Source of the DNA: an uncultured Rubrobacteraceae bacterium
GTDB taxonomy: Bacteria > Actinomycetota > Rubrobacteria > Rubrobacterales > Rubrobacteraceae
Reading direction: 5' to 3'
DNA: 64,000 bases
Assembly: GCA_902806095.1 (NCBI GenBank)
Contig: CADCVF010000036.1
Location: forward strand, 41,969-105,968
Each line of letters begins with the position of its first letter. Position 1 is the stretch's first letter. The position numbers were made by a program, and so were the translations under genes. Positions 29,247 through 38,483 of the stretch are shown in pieces. The notes under the pieces are model-generated. The model ran no database searches, was not told where the DNA came from, and was given only the letters and a program-made list of their open reading frames with translations.

Positions 29247-30320
29247 CTACAGCTCCTCCACGATCGCCGCGACTAGCCGCCCGTTCTCCTCAGCACCCCT
29301 GACCGCGACACGGAAATACTCGGGCCCGAGCCCAACGAAGGGGCCGCAACCCCGCACGAGCACCCCCCGCCTGGCGAGTCGCCCTGGTAGTCCATCAGGC
29401 CCGCGGACGAGCAGGAAGTTCGCGGCTCCGGGAAATGGTTGTAGGCCGGAGAGTGCATCCAGGGCCCCGAAGAGGTCATTGCGCAGGCGGGCCACCTCGG
29501 CTACCGAGGCTTCGGCGAAGCGCCGGTCCCTGACGGCGGCGATCCCCGCGGCGGCGGCGACGGCGTTCACCGGCCAGGAAGGCTGGAACGCCTGGACGCG
29601 TCCGGCATCGTCGCAGACGAGACAGCCGAGTCGCAGACCAGGGATCGCGAAGAACTTGGTGAGAGACCGCGCGACCCAGAGTCCCCTGTCGACCATCGCT
29701 GTGACGCTGATCCCCGGAACGAAGTCGGCGAAGGCCTCGTCGACGACGAGAACGGCGCCGGCCTCCTTTACGCGCGCGGCCACTTCGAGGACTTCGCCGC
29801 AGCCGAGCGAGTCGCCCGTAGGGTTGTTCGGGTTACACAGGAACACAGCAGAGATCCCTTCCAGGTCTTCGAGCGATGTGGGATCCCACCTGAAACCCTC
29901 CTCGTGCCGCCGGGCCACCCTGCGGACGGACTCCGCGCCCGAGGCCCGCGCCGCCGCAGCATACTCCGAGAAGGTTGGCTCGAGCACAAGCGCCCTTCCA
30001 CCCGTTCCTGCCGCCCTGGCTGCGAGGAACAGCGCCTCGGCCCCGCCATTGGTCGGAACGATCATCCCGGCACCGACGCCGAGGTAGGCGGCCAGCGCCT
30101 CGCGCAACCCGGTATATTCCAGGTCGGGATAGCGGCTTGATTCTTCGTCGAGGGCCCGTCGGGCTGCTCTCAGGGCGTCACGCGGCGCACCGAGAGGGTT
30201 TATGTTCTGGCTGAAGTCGAGTAGCTCCCCGACGCGGAAGTCGAGGGACCGCGAGACGAGGTCGCCGTGGGCGCCGTGGTGGCGGTAGCCGGGGTGCTCT
30301 GCCCAGCCTCTAACCACGAC
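29247..30320 (-). CDS. cobD: PLP-dependent aminotransferase-fold protein, threonine-phosphate decarboxylase-like
   Basis: LLDFSQNINPLGAPRDALRA, NGGAEALFLAAR, FLCNPNNPTGDSLG, VDEAFADF, VARSLTKFFAIPGLRLG; within cobalamin block. Confidence 0.9.
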   Translation of the reverse strand, partial: VVVRGWAEHPGYRHHGAHGDLVSRSLDFRVGELLDFSQNINPLGAPRDALRAARRALDEESSRYPDLEYTGLREALAAYLGVGAGMIVPTNGGAEALFLAARAAGTGGRALVLEPTFSEYAAAARASGAESVRRVARRHEEGFRWDPTSLEDLEGISAVFLCNPNNPTGDSLGCGEVLEVAARVKEAGAVLVVDEAFADFVPGISVTAMVDRGLWVARSLTKFFAIPGLRLGCLVCDDAGRVQAFQPSWPVNAVAAAAGIAAVRDRRFAEASVAEVARLRNDLFGALDALSGLQPFPGAANFLLVRGPDGLPGRLARRGVLVRGCGPFVGLGPEYFRVAVRGAEENGRLVAAIVEEL

Positions 30321-31245
30321 CAAACCTCTCCGCCAGGAATACCAGAATGCCGACCAACACGCAGGTGCGATGCATGAGATCAACAGCGCGCCTTATATCA
30401 TCATGTACTGGGAGACTTCCATCGCCGAGTATCGGTCCTTTTCGCACCACCCCTCCGTACGCGTTGGCGCCACCGAGCCTGACATCGAGGGCACCGGCGA
30501 AGGCGGCCTCGGCCATGCCTGCGTTGGGGCTGGCTGTGAGTGGGCCGTAGCGAACTGCGGTCAGGAGCGTTCGAAGAGGCCGCCCCGAGATGGCCGCGGT
30601 AGAGACCATCGTAAGCCTCGACGGCGCCAGATTGGCGAGGTCGTCCAGGCGGGCAGGGCCCCATCCGAGGTCCTCGTAGGGAGGTTGCCGGTAACCCAAC
30701 ATCGAGTCAAGGGTGTTCACGGCCTTGTACGCCAGCGCGCCTGGGGCGCCGAAGAGGACGCCGTAGAGCATCGGGGCCACGACACCGTCGCTCGTATTCT
30801 CCGCGACCGATTCCACAGCGGCCCTGCAGATCTCGGATTCAGACAGGTCGCCCGTGTCGCGCCCGACGAAGTGACCCACCCGCGTTCGTGCTCTTTCGAG
30901 CCCTCCGTCGCGCAGCCCGGTCTCCACGTTCCCCGCGGCCTCACCGAGGCCGCGCATAGAGAGCGTGGTGGAGATCAAGGCCGTCCCGATCATCCACCTT
31001 GGTTTGCGGGGCGCGATGCGGAGGACCTTCTGTGTCGAGACGAACACAAGCGTCGGCAAGGAGAGGGCGAGCACGATGCCCGCGAGGCGCCTGGATCTCG
31101 GGCTCTTTAGCCTCAATGCCCCCTTCTCGAAAGCCGAGACCACACGCCCCATCAACACTGTCGGGTGTATGGCTTCTGGAGGCTCGCCGAGCACGGCGTC
31201 CATGAGCAGCGCCGCGACGACCTGTCCTCCTCTCTCCCGACTCAT
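30310..31245 (-). CDS. cbiB: Adenosylcobinamide-phosphate synthase
   Basis: DAVLGEPPEAIHPTVLMGRVVSAFE; VGRDTGDLSESEICRAAVESVAENTSDGVVAPMLYGVLFGAPGALAYKAVNTLDSMLGY; SPNAGMAEAAFAGALDVRLGG. Confidence 0.96.
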   Translation of the reverse strand: MSRERGGQVVAALLMDAVLGEPPEAIHPTVLMGRVVSAFEKGALRLKSPRSRRLAGIVLALSLPTLVFVSTQKVLRIAPRKPRWMIGTALISTTLSMRGLGEAAGNVETGLRDGGLERARTRVGHFVGRDTGDLSESEICRAAVESVAENTSDGVVAPMLYGVLFGAPGALAYKAVNTLDSMLGYRQPPYEDLGWGPARLDDLANLAPSRLTMVSTAAISGRPLRTLLTAVRYGPLTASPNAGMAEAAFAGALDVRLGGANAYGGVVRKGPILGDGSLPVHDDIRRAVDLMHRTCVLVGILVFLAERFGRG

Positions 31246-31916
31246 TCCCTGCGAGGGGCCCTGCGGGGCTTCTCATCATCCGAGAGCGTAGGACGACCTC
31301 GGAGCGCCCCGACCAGCCCGCCCAACGTACCGAGGAGGACGGCGCGCAGGACGAAGTTGGCCATAGAGCGGCCTAGATCCCTTATGGAGGGCGGTTGCAG
31401 GGTCGCCTCTACCACTCCCACCTGCGCCGGTGGCGGGAGGTCCCTGACCTTCTCGGGAGACGCCCCGCGCGCTTTGCGTTCCTGCCGGATCTCAATACGG
31501 ACCTCGTTGACGTAGGAGACGATTTTCGGGGCTGCCTGCCCAGCGTAATCGTGGGCGGTCCCGGCGAGCAACGTCGCCTGCAAGGCGGTCGTCAGGAATA
31601 GTGTGATTCCCACCATGACGGCAACCACCGTCGCGGCCAGGGCGCCGTCGCGCAGAAGCAGCGACCGGTAGGGCACCCCGGGGTCGAGGCGCGTGGGGCG
31701 CACCCTGAGGGCAGCCAGTATGGCCAGGAACAGGAACAGAGCGAGGGCCAGCCGCGTCCTGTACTGGGCTATTGCGGCGAGGACCCAACCAGGTGTATCG
31801 GCGGGATCTACGAACAGGAAATACAGATCCGAGGCGAGCGCGACGAGCACACCAGCGAGCCCGTACAAGTAACCCGTCCTGATCGGTCCCGAAACTCTTC
31901 CTGGGTAGCCGTACAT
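31242..31916 (-). CDS. Hypothetical membrane protein in the cobalamin block
   Basis: MYGYPGRVSGPIRTGYLYGLAGVLVALASDLYFLFVD... several TM helices; 4-nt overlap with cbiB. Confidence 0.7.
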   Translation of the reverse strand: MYGYPGRVSGPIRTGYLYGLAGVLVALASDLYFLFVDPADTPGWVLAAIAQYRTRLALALFLFLAILAALRVRPTRLDPGVPYRSLLLRDGALAATVVAVMVGITLFLTTALQATLLAGTAHDYAGQAAPKIVSYVNEVRIEIRQERKARGASPEKVRDLPPPAQVGVVEATLQPPSIRDLGRSMANFVLRAVLLGTLGGLVGALRGRPTLSDDEKPRRAPRRE

Positions 31917-31973
31917 ACTGGTGAGGATACAGCATCCCCCAGGAACGCTCTGTGATCGAAGAACCCACATCGG

Positions 31974-32807
31974 CTAGGGGTCGGGCTCGACCGAACGTCC
32001 CTTGAGGAGAAAATACAGCCCTGCTAGCACGATCGCGCCGCCGACGACCGTCAGAAGACCTGGCGTCTCGGAGAGGACGAGCCAGGCCAGAAGTGCGGCG
32101 ACGACGGGTTCGGCCAGGATGGTGCCAGAGATGACAGAGGCCTGCATGTAGCGCAGGGCCCAGTTGAAGACCGTATGGCCCATGAGCTGCGGACCTACGG
32201 TGATCGCCGCTAACCAGAACCATGTCTCTCCCGAGTAACCCCAGAGACGGAACTCGAAGACGAGGGCGACGGGCAGCAACGTCGCCGCCGCCGCCGAGTA
32301 CACGACTATGGAGTAAGGGAGCACGCCGACGCCCCCGGTCGTACGGGAAGAGCGTCCGATCAGGACGTACACGGCCACCGTCACGGCCCCGACGAGCGCG
32401 AGGACGTTTCCTAGGGTGGCGGCCGACCCTACGGTCGTGTCGAAGGCGATAATCGCAGTCCCCGCTATGGCGACCACGATGCCGAGGAAAGATAGCGGGG
32501 TGGTCCGCTCTCCGAAGAGCAAATACGCGAGGACAGCCACGAAGACAGGCTGGGTGGATACGAGGACGACGCTCGCAGCCACGCTCGTATAGTCGAGCGA
32601 GGAGATCCAGAACCCGAAATGGGCCCCGAGTGCCACACCGGAGGCTATCCCCGCATACAGGGCACGGCCCCTCGGGAAACTGTCCTTCCTGACGAGTGCC
32701 GGCGGCAGGAGCACGGCCGCCCCGAGGGCACACCTCCAGAACGCTATGGCGACGGCGGGGGCTTCGGCCAGCCGGATAAAGATTGCGGACGCCGATACGG
32801 CCAGCAC
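31974..32807 (-). CDS. EamA/DMT-family transporter
   Basis: Ten-TM pattern with two EamA repeats (FIRLAEAPAVAIAFWRCALGAAVLLPPALV; ...GTILAEPVVAALLAWLVLSETPGLLTVVGGAIVLAGLY). Confidence 0.88.
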   Translation of the reverse strand: MLAVSASAIFIRLAEAPAVAIAFWRCALGAAVLLPPALVRKDSFPRGRALYAGIASGVALGAHFGFWISSLDYTSVAASVVLVSTQPVFVAVLAYLLFGERTTPLSFLGIVVAIAGTAIIAFDTTVGSAATLGNVLALVGAVTVAVYVLIGRSSRTTGGVGVLPYSIVVYSAAAATLLPVALVFEFRLWGYSGETWFWLAAITVGPQLMGHTVFNWALRYMQASVISGTILAEPVVAALLAWLVLSETPGLLTVVGGAIVLAGLYFLLKGRSVEPDP

Positions 32808-32815
32808 CCCGACGG

Positions 32816-33388
32816 CTACAGCCGGGAGAGCGCCCCTACCCCGTACCTTATCCTGTACCAGACCAGAGCCCCACTTTCCCTGACGAACTGCCCCCTACGA
32901 GACCACTTCTTGCGCCACATCGGGCTACTATACACCGGCTCCGCCACAGCGAGCAGTCCAACCCTGCCGAAGGACGCGACCGTCCTGACGCAGTGCAGCG
33001 GGTCGGTAACCACAAGGACCTCACTGATGCCTCTGCGGCGTGCGATCTCAGCGACCCTCACTGCTGACTCCCAGGTGCTCCCGGCAGTGTCTTCCCGCAG
33101 GATTGCCGCCTCTGGCACGCTCATCTCCCGCAGGATGCCCGCCATCACGACTGCCTCACCGGGAGCATGTTCGCCCTCGCCTCCTGTCGGTACGAGGAGA
33201 TCTGCCAGTCCCCGGCCGTACAACTCGCCTGCGTGACGCGCCCTGGCCTCGAGCGTCGGACTCGGTCTCCCGCCACGCAGTACCTGCGCTCCGAGAACCA
33301 CAGCGACCCGGGATCTCACTCCGGCCTCACCAGGGGCGGAGGCCGGTGGCAGGCCCACAAGCACTCTCCGTAGTTCGCTTAGCTCCAT
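32816..33388 (-). CDS. YdcF/DUF218-family protein
   Basis: VAVVLGAQVLRGGRPSPTLEARARHAGELYGRGLADLLVPTGGEGEHAPGEAVVMAGILRE...VLVVTDPLHCVRT. Confidence 0.85.
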   Translation of the reverse strand: MELSELRRVLVGLPPASAPGEAGVRSRVAVVLGAQVLRGGRPSPTLEARARHAGELYGRGLADLLVPTGGEGEHAPGEAVVMAGILREMSVPEAAILREDTAGSTWESAVRVAEIARRRGISEVLVVTDPLHCVRTVASFGRVGLLAVAEPVYSSPMWRKKWSRRGQFVRESGALVWYRIRYGVGALSRL

Positions 33389-33414
33389 GAGGATGCCACC
33401 CGAAAACGGTCCCT

Positions 33415-34011
33415 TCAATGCCGGAGCCCGCGTCTTGCCCGCTGAAGATCCCCGGGCGAGTTGACGTTCACCAGCAGAAGGCTGGGGTCCCCGAAACGCC
33501 GTAACTCCACTTCGACATAATCGACCTCGTCAACCCCTTCCAGGAACCCTTTCACAGCCCGCGCCCCGCCGTCGAGATCCGTCTCTATACGTGGCAGCAG
33601 CGCCCTAGCGTAGGCGGCACAGAGCGGGTGCGTTCTGCCCCTGTATCGCGGGACCACGGCCACAACTCTGCTCCTGTCGAGACGTTTGAGTAGATAATCC
33701 ACCATGCTCCGGGTCAAGAAAGGCATGTCACCGGCTGCGACGAAGGTTAGTGGGTGGCGTGCGGAGGCGAGGCCGGCCTCCATGCCGGCCAGTGGGCCAA
33801 GTCCGCCAGGTCGCTCGCCGGTGACGTACCTGACTCCTTCGAGCCTTGCACCGCCATCTCCGACCACGAGTACTTCCTGGCAGCAGCCTGCGAGCACGTC
33901 TCTGACACGTTCGATCAGGGGCACCCCCTCGACCTCCAGGGAGAGCTTCTCGCGTCCCATCCTGCGGCTGGCGCCACCGGCGAGTATTATGCCCGAGGCC
34001 GGACGGCTCAG
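33415..34011 (-). CDS. mobA: Molybdenum cofactor guanylyltransferase-like NTP transferase
   Basis: Upstream extension of tracked ORF gives SGIILAGGASRRMGREKLSLEVEGVPLIERV; VAAGDMPFLTRSMVDYLL; candidate CTG start overlapping the prsW stop (CTGA). Confidence 0.85.
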   Translation of the reverse strand: MSRPASGIILAGGASRRMGREKLSLEVEGVPLIERVRDVLAGCCQEVLVVGDGGARLEGVRYVTGERPGGLGPLAGMEAGLASARHPLTFVAAGDMPFLTRSMVDYLLKRLDRSRVVAVVPRYRGRTHPLCAAYARALLPRIETDLDGGARAVKGFLEGVDEVDYVEVELRRFGDPSLLLVNVNSPGDLQRARRGLRH

Positions 34012-34997
34012 AAGACCGCCCGAACGGTCGCTTTCTCTCTCAAGTCGAGGATTTTGCGGCGGAGCAATCTGACGCGATCCATGCTGCCGGGACTGCCAGT
34101 TCGGCGGGCGAGGCGTTTCGCGAGGGCCAGGTCAACGGCGGTGGCGTGCAGTCTGCGGACCCTGAACCAAGTCATTAGGTTTCCCGTAAAGACCAGTCCT
34201 AGATAGTAGCCCGTCCTTCGGAAGTAGCTAGGGAGCATGGCGTATTCTTGCGAGGTGATCGTCCCTTGCGGAACCTCATCCCGAAGCTCTTCGCGTATAG
34301 CGCGTCGCTCGACGGCGAGCCACACGATGATTACCACGACGTAGACGAGGATTACGCAGAACAACACCAGGTAGCCGATGGGGCCGAACACGGTGGCCGT
34401 AAAGTTGAAAGCCGCGTGCAACACTATCGCCCCGAGGAGACCGAGCACGGGCAGGATGCCCTTGAGCATTCTGTTGTTGACCAAGGGTACGAGGCCGATA
34501 CCGATCCCCGTAAGCGAGGTGAAAGACGCGTGGGCGAAACCACCGAAGATCCTGCGAACGATGAACGTCTCAGGACCGAACTGTAGACCGTAGAGCAGAT
34601 CTTCAGCGATGGCGAAGCCGAAACCGACTGCCGAACCGTAGACGATACCGTCCATCACACCGGCGAACTCGACCAAACCGCTCCTACGGCGCGCGAGATA
34701 GGCGATAAAGAAGATCAAGAGCAGAGCGGCACCCTTGGAGCACTCTTCGACTACGGGCGCCTCGACTACAGCGGTGAAAAAGCTGGCGGTCTTCACGCTC
34801 GTCACGGAGCTGAGCGTGAGCTGGAAGAGCGTGTTGAAGACTAGTGAGACCGTCGTAGCCACGGTGAACCCCCACACGAAAACAGGTATCACGTAGCGTA
34901 GCGGCTCCCGCTCGTAGAGGTCTATTGCCCGGATAAAGAGGAGGTAGATCACGGCTTGCAGGATGCCGAGCCAGATCAGGGAACCGCTCAGGCTCAC
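34008..34997 (-). CDS. PrsW-family intramembrane metalloprotease
   Basis: DLYEREPLRYVIPVFVWGF, VEAPVVEECSKGAALLLI, GSAVGFGFAIAEDLLYG, HASFTSLTGIGIG, LHAAFNF. Confidence 0.92.
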   Translation of the reverse strand: MSLSGSLIWLGILQAVIYLLFIRAIDLYEREPLRYVIPVFVWGFTVATTVSLVFNTLFQLTLSSVTSVKTASFFTAVVEAPVVEECSKGAALLLIFFIAYLARRRSGLVEFAGVMDGIVYGSAVGFGFAIAEDLLYGLQFGPETFIVRRIFGGFAHASFTSLTGIGIGLVPLVNNRMLKGILPVLGLLGAIVLHAAFNFTATVFGPIGYLVLFCVILVYVVVIIVWLAVERRAIREELRDEVPQGTITSQEYAMLPSYFRRTGYYLGLVFTGNLMTWFRVRRLHATAVDLALAKRLARRTGSPGSMDRVRLLRRKILDLREKATVRAVF

Positions 34998-35080
34998 GAG
35001 GCTGGCCGTCCGGAGAATGACATGGTCCGCAGTATACCCGCTCCTGATAAAATACCTCTGTCCGTACCGGAAGGAGAGGA

Positions 35081-35575
35081 TTGGACAGGGACCTCCAAGA
35101 CCGCGACTCCATACCGGCGGCCCTGCGTCACCTGACCCACGGGGTCTACGTGATGGGAACGCGCCGCGGCCGCCAGTCCAACGCTATGACGGCGTCTTGG
35201 GTGATGCAGACCTCCGAACGTCCGCCATGCCTGGCGGTCGCCGTCAGGAGCGACCGTTACACACACGACATCACCCTCGAGAGCGAGACCTTCGCCCTTA
35301 GCGTCCTACGCGAGGATCAGGTAGACGTTGCGACCCACTTCGCGGACACGAGCGGCGAGTACCACGACAAGCTCCAGGGCATCCCCTACGGCCTAACGCC
35401 TGGGGGCTCGCCTTTCCTTCTAGACTGCCTGGCCTACCTCGACTGCAAGGTCATTGACAGGGCCCGCGCGGGCGACCACACTCTGGTCGTCGGCGAGGTC
35501 ACCGCAAGCGACACCCTCGACGAGAGCTACCCCCTGATCTACGACCCCGGCGAGTACGAAGGGGCCCTCCGGTAG
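35081..35575 (+). CDS. Flavin reductase domain protein
   Basis: ALRHLTHGVYVMGTRRGRQSNAMTASWVMQTSERPPCLAVAVRSDRYTHDIT; TTG start with SD ggagagg. Confidence 0.9.
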   Translation: MDRDLQDRDSIPAALRHLTHGVYVMGTRRGRQSNAMTASWVMQTSERPPCLAVAVRSDRYTHDITLESETFALSVLREDQVDVATHFADTSGEYHDKLQGIPYGLTPGGSPFLLDCLAYLDCKVIDRARAGDHTLVVGEVTASDTLDESYPLIYDPGEYEGALR

Positions 35576-35667
35576 GCGGACAAAGAGCCCGATGCGGCGT
35601 GAGATCCAGCCGCTCCTGGTATGATATATTCGAGAGATCAGATCTATCTAATATCGGGAGGTGTGCT

Positions 35668-35916
35668 ATGGATGCTACCCTACAGAAGACAGGCATAAGA
35701 CTTTACACGGGCGACTACTGCCCTTTCTGCAGACGGGTAAAGAACGAGCTCGAGCGGCTCGGGCTCGAGTATGAGACCGTCGACGCCGACGCGGACATGC
35801 GCGAGGAGGTCATCCGGCTCTCGGGACAGCGGGCGATCCCGATCCTCACCATCGGCGACGAGGTGCTCGTCGACTCCTCTAACATAATCCGTCAGCTCCG
35901 CAGCCGTTACGCCTAA
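35668..35916 (+). CDS. Glutaredoxin-like protein
   Basis: IRLYTGDYCPFCRRVKNELERLGLEYETVDADAD, CPFC active site; SD gggaggtg. Confidence 0.93.
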   Translation: MDATLQKTGIRLYTGDYCPFCRRVKNELERLGLEYETVDADADMREEVIRLSGQRAIPILTIGDEVLVDSSNIIRQLRSRYA

Positions 35917-35931
35917 GCCTCGCGGGGCTTC

Positions 35932-36771
35932 TCATCCCCCGTCCCACTGTTCGAGTACATACTCGGCGTAGAAAGCCAGGGACTCCTCGGGTCCGTATTC
36001 GAGGAAAGCCCTGGCTTTGCCGACGGGATCGAGTACGAACTCCCCTATCTCGACGATGGGTCCTTCTCCCCACTCCTGGTGTGGGCGCCATACACCGGGT
36101 GGGCTGACGTTGCGGCGGATGGTCTCGCCCAGGAAGCATCCGAGCCCGGCCACGAGCCCGCTGGAGAGCGGCGGGCTGTTCTGGGCTTCGTCGCCTTCGA
36201 GCGCGGCGATGAGTAGCTCTTCGACAAGCGGGAGGTACCCCGGCTCGTAGTCGAGGTCGACGCCCCAGTGGTTGCTCCCGACTTCCCGGAAGAGGCCTGC
36301 GCACACCTCGGGCCGGTCCGGTGTGAGCCGCGCGAGATCGAGCTGCAGCAGCGCAGCCGGCGACGTGCCGAAGAAGAATTCGATCTCGGGGGGCACGGGG
36401 TAGCCGCTCAGTATCTCCAGTCCCGCCTCGGCATGCTCCGAACTCCGCAGAATAGCAGCTTTGTCGAGCGCCTCGACCGCCTTGCGGTCGTCCCACGGCC
36501 CGGTCGCGACCTCGACGAAGAAATCCCTGTCATCCTGGCGCAAGTATATGGGAAGGACCACCCTTCCGAGCGGAGACTCGATCTCTTTGAAGAGCTCGAG
36601 GATCCTGCCCCCCCGCTCTTCCAACTCCCCTGCCACCCGGAGGATCGTAGCCGGGCGGGCGGCGTCGCGCCCTATCTTTATGGGATCCGTATGCTCCTCA
36701 GGAGCTTGCGCAACGCCTTCTTCGGGCGTCGCTTCTTCGTCTCTCCAGGTCATCCCGGCAAGCCTCCCCAT
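35932..36771 (-). CDS. Hypothetical protein
   Basis: Long ORF with good codon pattern; DPIKIGRDAARPATILRVAGELEERGG..., SGLVAGLGCFLGETIRRN. Confidence 0.7.
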   Translation of the reverse strand: MGRLAGMTWRDEEATPEEGVAQAPEEHTDPIKIGRDAARPATILRVAGELEERGGRILELFKEIESPLGRVVLPIYLRQDDRDFFVEVATGPWDDRKAVEALDKAAILRSSEHAEAGLEILSGYPVPPEIEFFFGTSPAALLQLDLARLTPDRPEVCAGLFREVGSNHWGVDLDYEPGYLPLVEELLIAALEGDEAQNSPPLSSGLVAGLGCFLGETIRRNVSPPGVWRPHQEWGEGPIVEIGEFVLDPVGKARAFLEYGPEESLAFYAEYVLEQWDGG

Positions 36772-36844
36772 CGAACCACGAACCCGAAGATTCTAGCATC
36801 GGCGAAGATTTGCCGGAAGCGCCTCCATACACTACCCTTACCCG

Positions 36845-37498
36845 ATGCCGGAACTACAAGAGATACTCCTGGTGCGTCACGGACAGTCCACGGCGAACGC
36901 GAAAGGCATCTGGCAGGGCCAGATGGAGTTTCCGCTCTCGGAGAGAGGCAGGGTCCAGGCCGGCCTTGCGGGACGCAGTCTCTCCGGCCAGCCGTTCGAA
37001 GGCCTCTACTCCAGCCCGCTCTCTCGCGCTTTCGAGACCGCAGAGATTATCCGCGACCGTACGGGAGTCGCAAGGGACGTCGTCGCTTGCGACGGTCTGA
37101 TCGAGAGGCGCGGAGGCATCCTAGAAGGCCACACTTGGGTCGAGCAGGAGCAGCAAAACCCCGAGCTGGCAAAGAAGTTCCTCGCGATCCCTGAGGAGGA
37201 ACGCTGGGAGCTTGTCGGCGCAGAGACAGACGAGGAGGTCATCGCGAGGTTCGAAGAGGCCCTCTCTTCCATCCGCGCCCTCCACCCCGACGGTGCGCGC
37301 ATCGTCGTAGTCTCGCACGGGGGGGTGATGCGGGCGTTTCTCATGAAACGCTTCGGGCCCGAGATACTGCCTGGCGCGCAGCGGGCGGCCAACGCTTCGA
37401 TCACACGCCTGCAATGGGGCGCCACAGGGCCGCGCCTGCTCGAGGTGGCCTCGACGGCCCATCTCACCGAAGATCCAGGCCCCTCTACCGTAGAATAA
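36845..37498 (+). CDS. Histidine phosphatase (phosphoglycerate mutase-like)
   Basis: EILLVRHGQSTANAKGIWQGQMEFPLSERGRVQA; VVSHGGVMRAFL. Confidence 0.94.
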   Translation: MPELQEILLVRHGQSTANAKGIWQGQMEFPLSERGRVQAGLAGRSLSGQPFEGLYSSPLSRAFETAEIIRDRTGVARDVVACDGLIERRGGILEGHTWVEQEQQNPELAKKFLAIPEEERWELVGAETDEEVIARFEEALSSIRALHPDGARIVVVSHGGVMRAFLMKRFGPEILPGAQRAANASITRLQWGATGPRLLEVASTAHLTEDPGPSTVE

Positions 37499-37575
37499 TC
37501 CAGGCCAGGGAGTCCAAAGCTATACGCATATATATCGGACACTCGCCAATCACGTCCTAAGATCGAGAACAAGAA

Positions 37576-37638
37576 GCTGGCAAGCTGAAGTGTTGACTTG
37601 CTGAAATGCTTGCAAAGAGGTTCAAAACCTCTTTGCAA
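37576..37638. repeat. GCTGA-type linker followed by perfect terminator-like hairpin
   Basis: ctggcaagctgaagtgttgacttgctgaaatgc then ttgcaaagaggtt-caa-aacctctttgcaa (37610-37638) between convergent genes. Confidence 0.85.
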
Positions 37639-37639
37639 C

Positions 37640-38272
37640 CTAGCCTAGAGTCCGGACGCTTCGTGCGTTCGGGCCCCGGTCGTTACGACCGACTTCGTAC
37701 TCTACTTCTCCGCTGGGAGAGAGTTCCGAAGGGTCACCCTGTACTTCAGAATGATGGACGAAGAGATCGTCGCCCGTGGGTCGCACCAGGAAACCATAAC
37801 CTTTCTCCGCGTCGAACCACTTGACGCGCCCCCGCTCGCGTGGCAGCCCGGAGGCCTCGTCGTCATCGAAAGTCCCGTCGAGGGTAGCCACAGATGTCGC
37901 GGGGTCGTCTGCAGACCTCGCCTCTCCCCCTTCGGCCTCGAGCACTATAGAGTCTTCTGCCACCTTCACGACGACGGCCTCCACCCCTGCCCAGTACTCC
38001 TTCCAGATCGGGTCATCCGCGATGGAAGGGTCGAGCCACAGGCCCCAGCCGTCGCGTTCGCCGTGATCGAGAACGCCTTCGAAGACGCTCGCGGGCTCAC
38101 GAGGCCCGCGTTCACGACGGTAGATATCGTTGCGCGAGCGGAAAGATTGTACCGAGGAGGCGCTGGTGCCGAGGGCGTCTGCGATCCAGTCGTCCGTCTT
38201 GCCCGTATCCACCCACTCCCTGATACGCTCCATGTGAGGCTTCAACGCTATGCGCTTTCTGGAGTCTGCCAT
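37640..38272 (-). CDS. Cold-shock domain protein with N-terminal HTH-like extension
   Basis: C-terminal GRVKWFDAEKGYGFLVRPTGDDLFVHHSEVQGD CSD; N-terminal IREWVDTGKTDDWIADALGTSASSVQSFRSRNDIYRRE. Confidence 0.9.
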   Translation of the reverse strand: MADSRKRIALKPHMERIREWVDTGKTDDWIADALGTSASSVQSFRSRNDIYRRERGPREPASVFEGVLDHGERDGWGLWLDPSIADDPIWKEYWAGVEAVVVKVAEDSIVLEAEGGEARSADDPATSVATLDGTFDDDEASGLPRERGRVKWFDAEKGYGFLVRPTGDDLFVHHSEVQGDPSELSPSGEVEYEVGRNDRGPNARSVRTLG

Positions 38273-38483
38273 GCTAACGCCTGCTCCTTCTTCGAACCCG
38301 TTCTGGTAGATGCTGCGCTGAGCGGTTGCTAGACGAGTTATTGTTGGTAATTCCTCCGGCCATTCTACCATTTCTCCGGGCTTGCGGGAGCCTTCGGGCC
38401 TGCCCGTCTGTTCACCGTCGGCGGTACAAGCGGTGCCTGCGAAGGCAGGCTCGGGCACGGAGGGCCCAAGCCAGGGTCATCGC

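Noticed and set aside
31492-32733. 413-aa minus-strand ORF across the EamA transporter
   Set aside because: Out-of-frame reading of the EamA and upstream genes; Arg-rich and no SD.
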